Positions 48,729 through 58,846 of a DNA stretch of 64,000 nucleotides are shown here, in pieces; positions within the stretch are counted from its first letter, which is position 1, and each line of letters opens with the position of its first letter. Origin of the DNA: Marinobacter confluentis (GTDB lineage: Bacteria; Pseudomonadota; Gammaproteobacteria; Pseudomonadales; Oleiphilaceae); contig NZ_SRPF01000002.1 in assembly GCF_004785685.1 (NCBI RefSeq), positions 124,001 through 188,000 of the forward strand. Direction: 5' to 3'. The notes beneath the pieces are model-generated. The model was not told the origin of the DNA. It worked only from the letters and a program-made list of their open reading frames with translations, and ran no database searches. Both the position numbers and the translations under genes were made by a program.

Positions 48729-49574
48729 CTATTGGGCGGAGTAGGAGGCGGGTCGGCCCGCATCATCCTGTGTCGGGCGACCGGCATCACCGAAGAAAAT
48801 CTGGTTCAGTTCGTCGCTTTCAACCATTTGAGAAACCGCTTTACGGAATTTTTCCGCAACCTGCGGGCGCTGTGCTCTGCGGGACATATACAGGGCACCG
48901 GGCTGCGCCTTGATGTGCTTGCTGAAACGAAGGGCATCCGTGCCCAACCCCATGGTCTGTAGGGTTCGGACAATGGCATGGTCGCTGGCAAGAACGGCAG
49001 ACAGGCGACCCAGTGACAGCATTTCAATCCCCTGGCTGATGACCGCCACGGGTACCTTCTGAACCTCTGTATTGTTCTCGAAGGCCTCGCCAAGATAGGT
49101 CCCGCGGATGTAGCCGATGCGCTTTCCCGCAAGTTCTTCAAGTGACAGGGGGTGATCGCTGCCCGCCAGCGCGGCCAGCATGATGTCGATCTGAACCACC
49201 TCTGCGACATTGATAGCGCGGTTATCCAGGGCCGGGCTCTGAAAAAGCAGGCTGAAATTCACTTCACCGCTGTCAAGCTCAATGATGGCCCGCCTGAGAG
49301 GGCGAAGCCGGGGCTCAACGGGTACGCCGGTCAACTCGGCCAGGCGCCTGGCAACCGCCACCAGGCTGCCCTGGGGGCGTCCGTCAGAGTCCTCATAGGC
49401 CCAGGGCCAGACGTCAGGAATGGCAAATACAACGGTATCAGTGCTAGCGCCTGCCAGGTCGGAAACATCGCTGGCCCAGGCACTGTATGCGGGCATCCAG
49501 ACCAGACATAAAAAGAGCGCCAGAACAGCAGTCTGGCGCCTGATTACAACATGAATGGTATTGAGTGGTTCCAA
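48729..49574 (-). CDS. Periplasmic amino-acid-binding-like protein (SBP_bac_3 type), uncertain start
   Basis: About 281 aa. Signal peptide (VLALFLCLVWMPAYSAWAS) then a binding-protein type 3 domain (DVWPWAYEDSDGRPQGSLVAVARRLAELTG, GKRIGYIRGTYLG). No transporter genes are adjacent, so it may sense rather than import. The open frame extends through fliS without an ATG; TTG at 49574, just past the fliS stop, is chosen but lacks a good ribosome-binding site. Longer starts overlap fliS and add residues of another frame. The C-terminus is Gly/Pro/Asp-rich. Confidence 0.75.
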   Translation of the reverse strand: MEPLNTIHVVIRRQTAVLALFLCLVWMPAYSAWASDVSDLAGASTDTVVFAIPDVWPWAYEDSDGRPQGSLVAVARRLAELTGVPVEPRLRPLRRAIIELDSGEVNFSLLFQSPALDNRAINVAEVVQIDIMLAALAGSDHPLSLEELAGKRIGYIRGTYLGEAFENNTEVQKVPVAVISQGIEMLSLGRLSAVLASDHAIVRTLQTMGLGTDALRFSKHIKAQPGALYMSRRAQRPQVAEKFRKAVSQMVESDELNQIFFGDAGRPTQDDAGRPASYSAQ

Positions 49575-49581
49575 GATTCGA

Positions 49582-49980
49582 TCAAACGGCCTGTTGCTGT
49601 GACATTGCCTCTTCACGGATGCCATCCCAGCCATCCTTGACCGAGCGAAGCAGGTTGGCAACTTCTTCCAGCTTCTTAACATCATTATGCCGGTTAGCTT
49701 CAAAAAGCGTGCGTTCCATGTAGTCGTAAAGCGCTTCTAGCCGAACCGCCAGGTCCCCGCCTTTTTCGAAATCCAGGAAGCTGCGAAGGCCGCCGATGAT
49801 TTCGATGGCTTTCGAGATCAGCTTGCCCTTGCCCTCGTAATCTTTGGCCTGCATGCGGGCCTTTGCCATATTGATCCGCTCCAAAGCACCACTGTAAAGA
49901 AGGTGAATGAGCTTGTGCGGATCCGCATCAGTGATGCTGGTCTGAGTGTTTACCCGTTGGTATGCCTGTAAACCATTCAT
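49582..49980 (-). CDS. fliS: Flagellar secretion chaperone FliS
   Basis: 132 aa helical chaperone that holds flagellin unpolymerised and delivers it to the flagellar export gate. MNGLQAYQRVNTQTSITDADPHKLI and LYSGALERINMAKARM are family features. It has a GAGG box. It follows fliD by 71 bp. Confidence 0.97.
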   Translation of the reverse strand: MNGLQAYQRVNTQTSITDADPHKLIHLLYSGALERINMAKARMQAKDYEGKGKLISKAIEIIGGLRSFLDFEKGGDLAVRLEALYDYMERTLFEANRHNDVKKLEEVANLLRSVKDGWDGIREEAMSQQQAV

Positions 49981-50051
49981 AACTTACCTCTTCCTTCACC
50001 GGCGCTAGCCGGTTCTGCTTTATTCGGGCCCACTATAAAAGTATAGCCGGT

Positions 50052-52019
50052 TTAGTTGTCTCTGCCGTTACGCGGCGTCAGGGCTGCGAACTGCTGGCTC
50101 ACATAATCCCGGGTGCTGTTCAGCTGGGCGATCAATGAATCCGCCGCACTGAACTGGCTAACCAGCCGTGACCGGTATGACTCAATGCGGGTCTCCAGAT
50201 CAATCCGGTCCTGCTGAATACGCTCCAGATCCCCGTTCAGGGCTTCGGTGCGCGCACTTAAAGCCCCCTGGGCTCCCAGAATGCTGGTGATGGCGTCAAC
50301 GGCTTTCTCGCTCACGCCTTCAATAAAGGTGATATTACCCCGGCTTCCGACATCGCCACCGGTAATCTTCAACTGCAGGCCTGCGGCAGCCCCGGATGCA
50401 TTGTTCGACAGGAAAAGCACCTGACCATCGCCCTCAGCGACCTGCCCGTTGATGGTGCCCTGAACGTTTTTGCCAGCGACCCCATCGGCCGCTGAAATCC
50501 CGGTAGCGTTATTCAGACCGGTCAAACTCACATTCGAGTCATCGCCAAAACGATTCGACGTGAATGAGAGGCCTTCCGCCTCGCTGTAGGCAACCTGCAC
50601 CGAACGCCCGGCGGCGTTAAGGGCTGAATTATCGGACAGCGCCTGTTGAATTGCCGTTGCAAAATCGGCCCCCGCGTAGGAACCGGCCGCAATCGATACC
50701 GTTGCCGTGGTCTCGCCATCTACCTTGAAGGTGAAACTGTTGCCCGCCTGCACATCAATAGTATCCGTGCCAGCAACCGCATAATTCAAACTGCCCCGGC
50801 TTGCCATCTGGGTGACGTTGATATCGTAGCTGCCCGCTGCCGTGTTAGAACCACTCCTGACAAATTCAACCTGGGAATCGCTTGCCCGGCCCTGTTCAGC
50901 GAACAGCGCGGTTACGTCATTCGGGTTTTCCCGCAGCTCTCGCTGGAATTTCTCGCTGTCAAATTGCAACTGGCCAGTACGAAAATCCGTGCTGATACCC
51001 ACATCTGCTAGGCTACGCACACTGGCGCTTTCCAGGCCCGGGATGACATCCCCCAGCACCCGCTTCAGCTGGTTCTGGATATTACGCACCGTTGCATCGC
51101 CTGTAAGAATACTGCCCTGCCCGGTTTCGCTGTTATAGGAAGAAAGCTCGGTAATGGTGCTCTGCAATTCGTTGAACTTGTCGACAAAGGCTTTAACCCT
51201 TTCAGCCACAGCGGCAGTGTCCTGCTCAACCTTGACCGTGGACTTGCCCGTTTCAGTCAGGTTAAAGGTCAGGCCTTCCACTACATTCTCGACGGTGTTG
51301 GTCGAGCGGGTTATCTCAACACCGTTTATCGTCATAACCGCATCGGCGGCTGTGATTGTCTGCTCCATGCCCGGGTTAGCAAGCGGGTCAGCCGGGTCAA
51401 AGGCAAAACGGGCAAGCCCCTCAGCACCGGCTTCCTCGGTTGCTGTAATCTTTACGGCGTTGGCTGTGCCCGTCTGATCCGCTGACAGCGTCAGCCGGAA
51501 ACCGTTGCCGGTATCAATCACGCCTGCAGAAACCCCGGCGTTCGCCTCGTTAATCGCGTTCGCCAGGCCCTGCAATGTGTTATTGCCAGACCCGATGTTA
51601 ATTTCTGTCGTTTTGTCGCCCACCTGCAGAGTCAGTGTGCCACGACCCACCCTGGTGGCATCCCGATCAGCAAAGGTTTCGGTGCTCGCCAGCGCCTGTG
51701 ATTCGGCCAGACTTAACACATCAAGGCTGTAGGATCCCCGCGACGCGCTTGCCGCATCTACTGCTACATCCACATTTTCGCCAGAAGAAGTCGCCGAAAA
51801 GGATTTCATCGCCTCGGCCGAACCCAGTTGACGCATGGGCAGGCGCAGCTCCGTAACTGCACTGCGAAGCTTTCCATAGGCGGAAATCAGTGCGTCAGTC
51901 CGTTCGGTTCTCTGGGTCAGCCGATTCTCAGTAGGCGCTCGCTCGGCCTTGACCAGTTGGTCAACCAGATCGGACGTCAGTACGCCTGAACCTACACCTA
52001 ACGATGAAATATTTGCCAT
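50052..52019 (-). CDS. fliD: Flagellar hook-associated protein 2 (filament cap) FliD
   Basis: 655 aa filament-capping protein under which flagellin subunits fold. N-terminal FliD domain (SSLGVGSGVLTSDLVDQLVKAE), a variable middle with Flagellin_IN-like segments (two regions, about 240-280 and 400-500), and a C-terminal coiled-coil FliD domain ending near YVSQQFAAL. ATG 52019 (MANISSLGVG) is chosen because it has GGAGG 6 nt upstream; a start 5 codons earlier is possible. A sigma-28 promoter precedes it. Confidence 0.96.
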   Translation of the reverse strand: MANISSLGVGSGVLTSDLVDQLVKAERAPTENRLTQRTERTDALISAYGKLRSAVTELRLPMRQLGSAEAMKSFSATSSGENVDVAVDAASASRGSYSLDVLSLAESQALASTETFADRDATRVGRGTLTLQVGDKTTEINIGSGNNTLQGLANAINEANAGVSAGVIDTGNGFRLTLSADQTGTANAVKITATEEAGAEGLARFAFDPADPLANPGMEQTITAADAVMTINGVEITRSTNTVENVVEGLTFNLTETGKSTVKVEQDTAAVAERVKAFVDKFNELQSTITELSSYNSETGQGSILTGDATVRNIQNQLKRVLGDVIPGLESASVRSLADVGISTDFRTGQLQFDSEKFQRELRENPNDVTALFAEQGRASDSQVEFVRSGSNTAAGSYDINVTQMASRGSLNYAVAGTDTIDVQAGNSFTFKVDGETTATVSIAAGSYAGADFATAIQQALSDNSALNAAGRSVQVAYSEAEGLSFTSNRFGDDSNVSLTGLNNATGISAADGVAGKNVQGTINGQVAEGDGQVLFLSNNASGAAAGLQLKITGGDVGSRGNITFIEGVSEKAVDAITSILGAQGALSARTEALNGDLERIQQDRIDLETRIESYRSRLVSQFSAADSLIAQLNSTRDYVSQQFAALTPRNGRDN

Positions 52020-52060
52020 AACATGCCTCCTCAAGGGGGCGAATTCGAATACTGTTCAGT

Positions 52061-52087
52061 TTATCGGCAAAAGGCGGCAAAACTTTG
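52061..52087 (-). promoter_or_regulatory. Sigma-28 (FliA) promoter of fliD-fliS
   Basis: On the minus strand CAAAGTTT, 11 nt, GCCGATAA. The -10 is a perfect match and the -35 differs from TAAAGTTT by one base. It lies about 40 nt upstream of the fliD start. Confidence 0.88.
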
Positions 52088-52169
52088 CCTTTTTCTTCCG
52101 CCAATTTGTAACAGGCGGTAACGGGCGTCCATTTATTAGGCCCTTATTTAGCCCTGCCAAAACGCAGAA

Positions 52170-52199
52170 CACCGCCGGCCCCTCTTGGGTGCGGCGGTG
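52170..52199 (-). terminator. Hairpin after flaG, probable terminator
   Basis: Stem CACCGCCG/CGGCGGTG with a 14-nt loop, 42 bp past the flaG stop, followed on the minus strand by GTGTTCTG and further T. The T-run is imperfect. Confidence 0.65.
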
Positions 52200-52240
52200 C
52201 TGATGGTCCGTTATTCACACCAGGCCAGGGCTGGCGAGCC

Positions 52241-52648
52241 CTAGACCGTGATATTAAACAACGTCAGCGGTTCATCCTGCTGCAAATTTTCTGCCAACCT
52301 CAAAGCAACCTCGTTCGGAATCTGCCGGATAACTTCTTTGGTAGACTGATCGACAACCTTTACCACGGTCTGCCCCAGGTCGTTATCCACTTCAAACTGC
52401 AAATCCCTCTGAACGTTCTGGACAAAATCGTTCAGTTGCGAGACCGCTTCATCCAATTGCTCCCGCTGGCCTTCGTTACGATTCTCAAGCCGCTCGGCTT
52501 TCGAAGGTTCCTGGGCCTGCAGGGTGGCTGGAATCTGGGCTGAGGCACTGCTGCCATCGGCCTGAGATGACGAAATTGCCCGAGCCGGAGCCTGCTCACT
52601 GTTGCGAACCAACTTCAGATCCGGGCTGTTCAGGTTAACGTCATTCAT
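52241..52648 (-). CDS. flaG: Flagellar protein FlaG
   Basis: 135 aa. The C-terminal FlaG domain is clear (VQRDLQFEVDNDLGQTVVKV, STKEVIRQIPNEVALRLAENL). The first 60 residues are low-complexity. FlaG influences filament length in polar-flagellated bacteria. It lies 83 bp downstream of the minus-strand flagellin, as in Pseudomonas. Confidence 0.94.
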   Translation of the reverse strand: MNDVNLNSPDLKLVRNSEQAPARAISSSQADGSSASAQIPATLQAQEPSKAERLENRNEGQREQLDEAVSQLNDFVQNVQRDLQFEVDNDLGQTVVKVVDQSTKEVIRQIPNEVALRLAENLQQDEPLTLFNITV

Positions 52649-52680
52649 AGCTCACCTCACTCTTCTCAAACGGCGTTAGA

Positions 52681-52711
52681 CCGGGGCTTCTCCTTATCAG
52701 ATCAGCCCCGG
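52681..52711 (-). repeat. Hairpin between flagellin and flaG
   Basis: Stem CCGGGGCT/AGCCCCGG with a 15-nt loop, without a T-run. It may stabilise the upstream flagellin mRNA or attenuate flaG. Confidence 0.5.
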
Positions 52712-52731
52712 CCTGTACCGCTATGCCCCAA

Positions 52732-54630
52732 TTACTGCAGGAGGGACAGAACCTGCTGTGGGCGGGCGTTAGCCTGCGCCAGTACTGAGATACCCGCCTG
52801 CTGCAGAACCTGCGACTTGGCCAGTTCCGCCGTTTCTGCCGCAAAGTCTGCGTCCAGGATACGGCTGTTCGAGGCGCTGAGGTTCTCCACCGAAGTGCTC
52901 AGGTTGGCGATGGTCGACTCAAAGCGGTTCTGAATCGCACCAAAGGTGCTGCGCAGATCGCTGATCGAGGTCAAAGCCGCATCGACGCGCTGGATCGTTG
53001 AGTTGGCGCCTGCTACCGTCAGGACGTCAGAGTCCTGAAGGCTGCCTGACACCGCATTCTCGCCAGTAGTGAAGGCTGTGCTGGTGTCGTTTGCGGCTGC
53101 GACAGTAATGGCCTCACCGGAAGTGATGGTGAGCACATTATCATCACCAAGAACCGCAGTGGCGTTACTACCCAACGTTGAATTGACCGCATCTACGAAG
53201 GATTGAACGGTGCTGTAGGTTCCAGCTTCAACCGCGAGCGCCTCGCCGTCACCAAATTGGAAGGTGAGGTCATTTTCGCCCACGACGATTTCTTGAGCGG
53301 CTACCCCGGTCACTGCTGTCGCACCGGCTGAAGTGCTGGCCGCCACGTTCGCATCAGTGATCAACGCGGCATCGGTTCCACCGATTGAGAAGCTACCGTC
53401 AATGTCAGATCCGTCAGTCAGGACAACATTGTCGCCATCAACTGCGGATGTGAACGTAGCTGCACCATACCCAGCGGCATTCTGAATTGCAGTGTTGAGA
53501 TCTGCCGCCGACGTGATGTTGCTGTTAAGCGTTACCGAAAGGTTGTTACCTTCAGGGTCAGTTATGGTGAAGGTGCGGTTGGCGCTAGTGTCACCGTCGG
53601 CGCCCGAAGCATCCAACGTGTTAGTTGTCGCAAGCGTGCCGGTTGCCGTGCCGATGGTGTTGCCGTTTGTGCTAGGCAGGCCGTCAGTGCCATAGGTCAG
53701 CGTCAAAGTGCCGGTTGCATTTGATGCTGTTACATCGTCAAACGCTGTGAAGGTGGGATCAACGTCAGCCTTGTAGGCATCAATAGCAGCATCAAGTGCT
53801 TGCGCCGTCGTCTCTGCGGTCAATGCAGTGTTTGTAATATCCCTGGTAATCGTGACGTTGTTCGCGTCGACAACAGTTTCACCAGGGGTGGTGTCATCAA
53901 CGAAGGTAAATGTCACCCCGTTTATCTCGATCGTGTCACCACCTACCGCCGCGGTATCAACTTGAACGGTCGATGTACCTGATGAGGCGCCCGTCGTGCT
54001 GTAATCCGCGATCAACGCTGTCGAATCAATGCCATAGGTCGCCGCAGCGCCTGTAACCGCCGTGACCTCCTCGGCAATCTGCGTGGTCAGGTCCGCGGAT
54101 ACCGCCTGTGCAACAGCACCGACAGAGTCAGTACGTACACTGGTATTCAAGTCCAGACCAATTGTTTCACCCACGTTGGCGCCAACCTGGAAAACCGCGT
54201 CACCGAAACTGCCGTCGAGAACTTTCAAGCCGTTAAAAGCGGTTTGCCCGGCAATACGGTTTACTTCTTCAATCCGCTGCTGAACTTCCTGGTTCAGTGC
54301 TTCACGGTCAGAGCTGCTGTTGGTGGAGTTAGCAGACTGAACTGCCAGCTCACGAATACGCTGCAGGTTGTTGGTAACTTCGTTCAGCGCGCCTTCAGCT
54401 GTCTGCGACAGCGAAATGGCGTCGTTAGCGTTACGGACAGCCACGTTCAGGCCCGAAATCTGTGAGCTGAACCGTGTCGAGATTGCGAGACCGGCTGCAT
54501 CATCTTTAGCTGAGTTAATGCGCAGGCCAGACGACAGACGCTGGAGGGCCTGGTCGTTTTGGGCCTGGGACTTGCCAAGCTGATTTTGCGCGTTCAGTGA
54601 GGCTACGTTGGTGTTGATACCGAGAGCCAT
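52732..54630 (-). CDS. fliC: Flagellin, 632 aa, sigma-28-driven
   Basis: Filament subunit. Conserved N-terminal D0/D1 ([40 protein letters not shown]) and C-terminal D1/D0 ([29 protein letters not shown]) ends. The central ~380 residues are variable, Thr/Ala/Asp-rich, Flagellin_IN-like and almost without basic residues. The protein is longer than the common ~490-aa flagellins. A consensus sigma-28 promoter lies 88 bp upstream. Divergent from a second flagellin gene. Confidence 0.97.
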   Translation of the reverse strand: MALGINTNVASLNAQNQLGKSQAQNDQALQRLSSGLRINSAKDDAAGLAISTRFSSQISGLNVAVRNANDAISLSQTAEGALNEVTNNLQRIRELAVQSANSTNSSSDREALNQEVQQRIEEVNRIAGQTAFNGLKVLDGSFGDAVFQVGANVGETIGLDLNTSVRTDSVGAVAQAVSADLTTQIAEEVTAVTGAAATYGIDSTALIADYSTTGASSGTSTVQVDTAAVGGDTIEINGVTFTFVDDTTPGETVVDANNVTITRDITNTALTAETTAQALDAAIDAYKADVDPTFTAFDDVTASNATGTLTLTYGTDGLPSTNGNTIGTATGTLATTNTLDASGADGDTSANRTFTITDPEGNNLSVTLNSNITSAADLNTAIQNAAGYGAATFTSAVDGDNVVLTDGSDIDGSFSIGGTDAALITDANVAASTSAGATAVTGVAAQEIVVGENDLTFQFGDGEALAVEAGTYSTVQSFVDAVNSTLGSNATAVLGDDNVLTITSGEAITVAAANDTSTAFTTGENAVSGSLQDSDVLTVAGANSTIQRVDAALTSISDLRSTFGAIQNRFESTIANLSTSVENLSASNSRILDADFAAETAELAKSQVLQQAGISVLAQANARPQQVLSLLQ

Positions 54631-54717
54631 AGTGCTTCTCCTTCGACATAGGTCGTTATTTCATGGAAAAGGTGAAGCGCCTTTTTCTCTGTTGGCAGCG
54701 CCCCCCTGTTACATCAC

Positions 54718-54744
54718 TTAACGGCCCCCCTCTCGGTTGCTTTA
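54718..54744 (-). promoter_or_regulatory. Sigma-28 promoter of the minus-strand flagellin
   Basis: On the minus strand TAAA, 15 nt, GCCGTTAA, one base off the consensus TAAA-N15-GCCGATAA. 88 bp upstream of the flagellin start. Confidence 0.88.
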
Positions 54745-54894
54745 GAAAAAAACCTGTCGTTTTTGTAAACGAATGTAAAAGCGGCAATTCAGTTCCTTTT
54801 GAGATGGCAATCTTTTGGCAGTTTCAAACCTGATCCAGCAACCAAGGCGCCAAACGCTTATTAAAAACCGTAACTTACCGCGAACTTTAAAAAC

Positions 54895-54910
54895 TGGCAC
54901 ACAGTTCGCT
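54895..54910 (+). promoter_or_regulatory. Candidate sigma-54 promoter of the plus-strand flagellin
   Basis: TGGCACACAGTTCGCT has GG and GC exactly 10 nt apart, as required for -24/-12 promoters. The -24 box TGGCAC is perfect; the -12 box is TCGCT instead of TTGCT. It is about 100 bp upstream of the ATG. A weak sigma-28-like GCCGGCAA lies further down. Confidence 0.6.
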
Positions 54911-55011
54911 TGGTCCCTGCAAAACGGCAAGTTCCAATAATTTCAGCCGGCAAAGGTTCCCTTCTCCATTCGGGCACTGGGCATCCGGCACCGCTGAGCA
55001 GGAGAATTGAT

Positions 55012-56808
55012 ATGCCTCAGGTCATTAACACCAACATTGCTTCGCTGAATGCCCAACGTAATCTGAACGCATCGCAGGGCGACGCCAACATCGCGCTAGA
55101 GCGGCTGTCCTCTGGTCTGCGCATTAACTCAGCTAAGGACGATGCGGCTGGCCTCGCCATTTCCACGCGCTTTCAGGCTCAGATTACCGGCTTGAACATG
55201 GCGACTCGGAATGCCAATGACGGCATTTCCCTGGCCCAGACCGCAGAAGGCGCTCTGGATGAGGTCACCAATAACCTTCAACGCATCCGCGAGCTTTCTG
55301 TTCAGTCGGCTAACGCCACCAACAGCACCTCAGACCGGGAAGCACTGAACCAGGAAGTTCAGCAGCGGATCGAAGAAATCAACCGGGTAGCAAGCCAGAC
55401 CAGTTTCAATGGTCTGAAAGTGCTGGACGGTACGTTTGGCGAGCAGACTTTCCAGGTGGGCGCCAATGCCGGCGAAACCATTGGCGTCAGCGGGCTGGAC
55501 TCACGGGGCAGCCAGATTGGTTCGATATTACAAGAAACAGCCGACCTTTCGAACAGTATTATAGGCCCGGGCGAAGCGACTGAAACCGCTGCATCGGTGG
55601 CTGCCTTCGCCTTCGATGGCGCTCAGACTGTAGGTGGTACCGTCCAGATCAACGGCGTAACCCTCACGATCGCCGATACAGCCTTCGCAGATGCAGGGGC
55701 GCTGGCTACCGAAATTCAGGATCAGATTGACCTTGATGTGAGCGGTGATCTCGCGGGCATCTCCGTTGTCGCCGATGGTTCAGATTTGGCGTTCACCAAC
55801 GCTAATAACGCTGACGTGCCAGCTATCTTTAACCTGACAACGGCTGATGGAGATACAGTTACGGAGGATGTCGCCAGCATTAACGCTGCGACTGACGCTG
55901 ATAACTACTCAATCGCTGGCTTTGATTTCACCAACGGCGGCACTCTTACAGTCGGCGGAACAGATATCACTATAGCTCCCGAAGCCGACCTGGATACCGC
56001 GGGTGCGGCTATTGCAACCCAAATTGAGACGGCTTTTGCCGACGCCAATACAACGGTTGCGTACGACGCTGCCAATGACAACTTCGATATTACTGTATCG
56101 GCTGGCAACACTTTCGATCCTCCCTCAGTCACCATTGCTTCTGCCCCGACGGCCTCACTGACTGACACCGTCACCCTTGCCGCTGCAGAGGATCTAACCC
56201 TGGCCGGAGCATTCAGCGCAGCGACGCCGGTCGACATCAACGTCCAGCTAAACGGCACCGACATCCTGGTTGAGGGTGCGACCTCGCTGAATGACATTGT
56301 GGCCCAGGTTAACGCCCAAACGGTCGATACCGGCATTCGCGCCAACCTGAACTCCGTCAACGATGAAATCATCTTTTCCTCTCAGTTCGGTTCACCATAC
56401 ACCGTATCGATCACCACGCCGAACCTGCTGGACGGTGGCGGCTTACCCGTCATTCAGCAAGATTATGACGCCACGGTTGCCGACAACACGGTTACGGTCA
56501 ACGAGCTGGACATTTCGACCCGGGACGGCGCAGAACAGGCTCTGGTGGCCATCGACTACGCCTTCGACAAAATCAACGGCTTCCGGGCCGAGCTGGGCGC
56601 GCTGCAGAATCGCTTCGAGTCCACCATCGCCAACCTGAGCACAACGTCCGAGAACCTCTCGGCGGCCAACAGCCGGATTCGGGATGCAGACTTCGCGGCC
56701 GAAACCGCCGAACTGGCCCGTACCCAGGTACTGCAGCAGGCGGGCCTGTCGGTTCTGGCCCAGGCCAATGCGCGGCCCCAGCAGGTTCTGCAGCTGCTGC
56801 AGGGTTAA
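55012..56808 (+). CDS. Flagellin, 598 aa, second copy
   Basis: Filament subunit with the same D0/D1 ends as the minus-strand flagellin ([18 protein letters not shown], ..., [12 protein letters not shown]) but a different central domain. Residues 166-442 contain no Lys, Arg or His. The ATG at 55012 is chosen by the family N-terminus and its AGGAG 7 nt upstream; an upstream in-frame start at 54910 adds 34 unrelated residues. It is followed after 36 bp by a TPR/methyltransferase-like gene. Confidence 0.96.
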   Translation: MPQVINTNIASLNAQRNLNASQGDANIALERLSSGLRINSAKDDAAGLAISTRFQAQITGLNMATRNANDGISLAQTAEGALDEVTNNLQRIRELSVQSANATNSTSDREALNQEVQQRIEEINRVASQTSFNGLKVLDGTFGEQTFQVGANAGETIGVSGLDSRGSQIGSILQETADLSNSIIGPGEATETAASVAAFAFDGAQTVGGTVQINGVTLTIADTAFADAGALATEIQDQIDLDVSGDLAGISVVADGSDLAFTNANNADVPAIFNLTTADGDTVTEDVASINAATDADNYSIAGFDFTNGGTLTVGGTDITIAPEADLDTAGAAIATQIETAFADANTTVAYDAANDNFDITVSAGNTFDPPSVTIASAPTASLTDTVTLAAAEDLTLAGAFSAATPVDINVQLNGTDILVEGATSLNDIVAQVNAQTVDTGIRANLNSVNDEIIFSSQFGSPYTVSITTPNLLDGGGLPVIQQDYDATVADNTVTVNELDISTRDGAEQALVAIDYAFDKINGFRAELGALQNRFESTIANLSTTSENLSAANSRIRDADFAAETAELARTQVLQQAGLSVLAQANARPQQVLQLLQG

Positions 56809-56844
56809 CGGGCTAAGGGCGATTTTTTAGAAACGAGGTGTCCC

Positions 56845-58842
56845 ATGCAAGCACAGCACAGTATCCACGCCACAGATGACCAACGGGCCTGTATTGCGCG
56901 GCTTCTGCTGCAGGCAAATCTGGCCTACGGCGAATCCAACAGCCCGGTCTCGCTGATTCAGAGCGCCAAGGCGCGCCTGGAATGCCGGGGTTATCTTGGC
57001 GAAGTTCTGGCGCAGGAACCTGGCAACGCTGCGGCGCTGGGGCTTCTGGGGCGGGTGGAAATGGACGACGGCCAACTGGAAAAGGCCCACACCCTGTTCA
57101 CCGACAGCCTGAGCCATGATCCGGCCCAGCCGCAGCAGTTCACCAATCTGGGATACTGGGCGATCCGCTCGGAACGCCCGGCCCTGGCTGAACAGTACTT
57201 TCTGCAGGCACTGGAAATGGACCGGCAATCGGCAGCCGCTTTCTGCGGTATTGCCCATGCCAAACGTATTCAGGGCGCCTTTGATGTTGCCTATTTGCAC
57301 TATCGAAAGCTGCTGCAGACTGGCCTGGAATGGCCGTCTGTTTACAGCGGTATGCTGCAGTGTGCAGAACACCTTGATGTTACCAGCGCGGATACCGACA
57401 TCGCGCAGGACGCCATCGCCCTGCTCAGCCACGACGGTCTGCCTCATCAGGAACTGGGGCGTTTCGTAGCGGCCATCATCCGCCAGCAATACGACCTGAC
57501 GGATCCGAACGCACAGATTTTCCTGGACGCCGCCAGCCAGGATTCATTGTTGTTACTGGCGCTGAACAAAACCCTGATGCCAGATCCGGCCGTCGAAGAG
57601 CTTATAACAATGCTTCGCCGCTCCGTTCTGGCCGAAGTCGCGCAAACCGCAGAGCTTCGTGACGAACTTCAGCCCCTGGCTCTGGCTCTTGCGGTTTATG
57701 TCGACCGCACCGGTTACGCGCTGACCGCGGATGAAGATGAAGAGCGACTGATTGATGCCATCAACGACAGCATCAGCGCCCAGCTTGCCCTTGGCGACAC
57801 CCAGGACAGCCTGGTTGGCTCCCTGATTCTCAGCGCCATGTACGGTGCTCTGTTCCATCAACCGTTTGCGGTGCAACTTGGAGCCTGGAACCTGGTGGAC
57901 TGGCCAGCGGGCATGCAGGCTGCCATGGCCGCCAGTTACTACGACCGTGCCATGGAAGAAGCCATCAAACAGGGCTTCGACGAAAAATCCGGCGAGCTGG
58001 TTCTGGAAAAAACCGACCTTCCCCAGGCCTGGCCGAGCTGGTCCACGCTTTCTTACCGCACCAAAAGCAGCCTGAAAGGCGCCCTCGCCAATGAACTGGG
58101 GGTTGCCACAGACGCATGCCCGGACACCCTAAGAATGATGGTGTGCGGCGCCCGCTCCGGACAGCGGGCCATGGAGCTGGCACATTACCTTAGTGATGTT
58201 GAAGTCATTGCGGTGGACGAATCCCTGGCCAACATCGCCAAAGCGACGCGAATGGCGGATGAGCTGGGCATCAACAACATTGTGTTCTGGCCATGGTCCG
58301 TCGCCCAGCGATTCCTGGCCGATGATCATAAAGTTCACTGGATAGAAATCGGCCGTCTGCCTTCAGCGAACATGACCGATGTGTCGCTGGCTGCGCTTGC
58401 CAATACCGGAACCACCGCGGGCGCCATCGTGCACATGCACACCGGCGTCAGCGAACAGACCAGCGGCGACCGCCATATCCGCCAGCTGGTTGCCCGGCAC
58501 GCCCTGAAGCCCACCCGCCCTGCCCTCCGGCAGTTACGGAAAATGGTCCTGAACAACCGCCAGGACCCGGTGTGGCAGGCACTGCTCGCAGACCCTGATT
58601 TCTACGCCCTGGGCGGCTGTCGCGACCGCTGGTTCGCCGAACAGAACCCGGAGCAATTGAACGAACTGATGGCGCTGGTCAGTAACGAAGTCGACTGGAA
58701 ACTGGTCAAAGCTCGCGACACCGACGGCCACAGCCTGGCCACCGGCCCCGTGCAAAAACAGATTCAGGCAGAAACCCTGGGCAGCGAAGTCCAAAGCCTG
58801 ATGGGCCAGGACCTGAGCGTCTACTTCCAGAAACGCCGATAA
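56845..58842 (+). CDS. TPR protein with methyltransferase-like domain; candidate flagellin-modification enzyme
   Basis: 665 aa, cytosolic. The N-terminal ~200 residues are tetratricopeptide repeats (EPGNAAALGLLGRVEMDDGQL, LAEQYFLQALEMDRQSAAAF). The centre has no recognised domain. At residues about 428-490 there is a Rossmann-like class I methyltransferase signature (MMVCGARSGQRAMELA, EVIAVDESLANIAKATRMA, NIVFWPWSVAQRF). The usual GxGxG is replaced by GARSG, so activity is uncertain. It begins 36 bp after flagellin, AGG-box included, so it may act on flagellin. Methylation, glycan transfer or chaperoning remain open. Confidence 0.75.
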   Translation: MQAQHSIHATDDQRACIARLLLQANLAYGESNSPVSLIQSAKARLECRGYLGEVLAQEPGNAAALGLLGRVEMDDGQLEKAHTLFTDSLSHDPAQPQQFTNLGYWAIRSERPALAEQYFLQALEMDRQSAAAFCGIAHAKRIQGAFDVAYLHYRKLLQTGLEWPSVYSGMLQCAEHLDVTSADTDIAQDAIALLSHDGLPHQELGRFVAAIIRQQYDLTDPNAQIFLDAASQDSLLLLALNKTLMPDPAVEELITMLRRSVLAEVAQTAELRDELQPLALALAVYVDRTGYALTADEDEERLIDAINDSISAQLALGDTQDSLVGSLILSAMYGALFHQPFAVQLGAWNLVDWPAGMQAAMAASYYDRAMEEAIKQGFDEKSGELVLEKTDLPQAWPSWSTLSYRTKSSLKGALANELGVATDACPDTLRMMVCGARSGQRAMELAHYLSDVEVIAVDESLANIAKATRMADELGINNIVFWPWSVAQRFLADDHKVHWIEIGRLPSANMTDVSLAALANTGTTAGAIVHMHTGVSEQTSGDRHIRQLVARHALKPTRPALRQLRKMVLNNRQDPVWQALLADPDFYALGGCRDRWFAEQNPEQLNELMALVSNEVDWKLVKARDTDGHSLATGPVQKQIQAETLGSEVQSLMGQDLSVYFQKRR

Positions 58843-58846
58843 CAAT

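Larger units (their letters stand above)
54631..55011. promoter_or_regulatory. Divergent flagellin intergenic region (381 bp, no gene)
   Basis: The longest gene-free stretch in the window. It holds the sigma-28 promoter for the minus-strand flagellin (54718-54744) and a candidate sigma-54 promoter for the plus-strand flagellin (54895-54910). The rest is AT-rich, with poly-A/T runs near 54740 and 54860-54895. No convincing ORF. Confidence 0.8.

Noticed and set aside
54910..55011. N-terminal extension of the plus-strand flagellin
   Set aside because: The 34 extra residues do not match flagellin; the AGGAG and conserved MPQVINTN start at 55012 decide it.
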